Part shown: one piece after another, positions 14,581-15,017 of the stretch
Position numbering within the stretch: the stretch's first letter is position 1
Layout: every line of letters begins with the position of its first letter
NCBI GenBank assembly: GCA_900128395.1
Contig: LT649732.1
Coordinates: 1 to 15,017 of the forward strand
From: Stramenopiles sp. TOSAG23-2
Taxonomy: Eukaryota; Sar
Direction: 5' to 3'
DNA length: 15,017 bases
Notes under the pieces: generated by a model
Database searches by the model: none
What the model was told of the DNA's origin: nothing
Seen by the model: only the letters and a program-made list of their open reading frames with translations
Made by a program: the position numbers and the translations under genes

Positions 14581-15017
14581 GATGTCTTCTTGATATGTTG
14601 AAGTGTAGTTGTAGTTTATGCGTTACATGTCTTTCAGTCTATCTTACACTATATATTAAACCACCATCAAGTATAATTTAAAGTTAATAAAGTCATATGT
14701 TAATGTAATGCACTAATGTGCCTCATAAATAACCAAAACCATTTTATTAATACGGCTATTATCTTTTGCTTATATTTCCATGCTAATCCACAGACGGAAA
14801 AACGCACAAGTTAATACTAATTTTTTATGTACTGCTAATACTATTATGTTTTTAACTAAAGTAAAAAGTTAGTATAGTGTATAGTAACAACTATTCCCTG
14901 CCCAGATGTTAATGTGTATAGGGGTTTCAAATGTATAAAGGAATCATAATGAAAATATATAGAAAATTAAGTAAATGAATAAAATTTATTTTAAGTATAT
15001 ATATCAGTACAAGTCTC
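14581..15017. other. AT-rich region, no gene recognised
   Basis: Both strands are broken by frequent stops, and no domain-like frame, tRNA or duplication is seen. There is a small perfect hairpin (GCAC-TAAT-GTGC) near 14710 and an AATAAA at about 14977. The latter could serve as a poly(A) signal for a gene entering from outside the window, but nothing ties it to one. Confidence 0.45.

Noticed and set aside
14706-14722. Small palindrome GCAC-TAAT-GTGC
   Set aside because: A four-base-pair stem is expected by chance in this length, and no T tract or gene is linked to it.

Overview
The window looks like nuclear DNA of a unicellular eukaryote. It is AT-rich by eye and has long intronless reading frames. 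Asn and Ser runs are common in the proteins, AT, TG and TATC microsatellites lie between genes, and starts follow A-rich leaders without bacterial ribosome binding sites. TAA, TAG and TGA are all used as stops, so the code appears standard. A eukaryotic SHOCT-domain membrane protein and a K2P-like channel with a TGGL second filter suggest a stramenopile or another SAR protist. That placement is an inference of low confidence.

Layout. The left edge may hold the first ten codons of a minus-strand gene resembling the CIR N-terminal domain (1-32). A trypsin-like serine protease with a complete H-D-S triad is on the plus strand (670-2124). A small two-helix, Cys-rich SHOCT protein (2891-3646, minus) and a 1150-residue coiled-coil protein with degenerate EF-hands and a p25-alpha-like segment (4505-7957, minus) follow. 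A short divergent promoter separates the latter from an ankyrin/EF-hand protein (open frame 8082-10475, plus) whose start codon is displaced by what looks like a TA-dinucleotide slip. At the right, two potassium-channel genes converge and overlap by 28 bp: an EF-hand two-pore channel with unusual filters (10844-12916, plus) and a C2-domain two-pore channel with canonical filters and a C-terminal EF-hand (12889-14346, minus). The last 530 bases are AT-rich without a recognisable gene.

The most unusual thing in the window is a set of seven sequence-identical, head-to-tail, exactly two-copy duplications with periods of 102, 141, 175, 176, 237, 118 and 99 bp. An eighth, slightly diverged one has a period of 51 bp. 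Junction microhomology is only 0-2 bp. Five of the seven identical ones straddle a start or stop codon. The two that lie wholly inside coding sequence (102 and 51 bp) are multiples of three. None destroys a reading frame. Either the assembly has unmerged overlaps, or this genome produces blunt tandem duplications that selection then filters. The reading-frame pattern favours the second, but raw reads must decide.

Functionally, the four genes from 4505 to 14346 all carry calcium-sensor or EF-hand-like folds, and two are potassium channels. The neighbourhood therefore reads as calcium-responsive membrane and cytoskeletal genes. Co-regulation is not shown by the sequence beyond the shared divergent promoter and the overlapping 3' ends.
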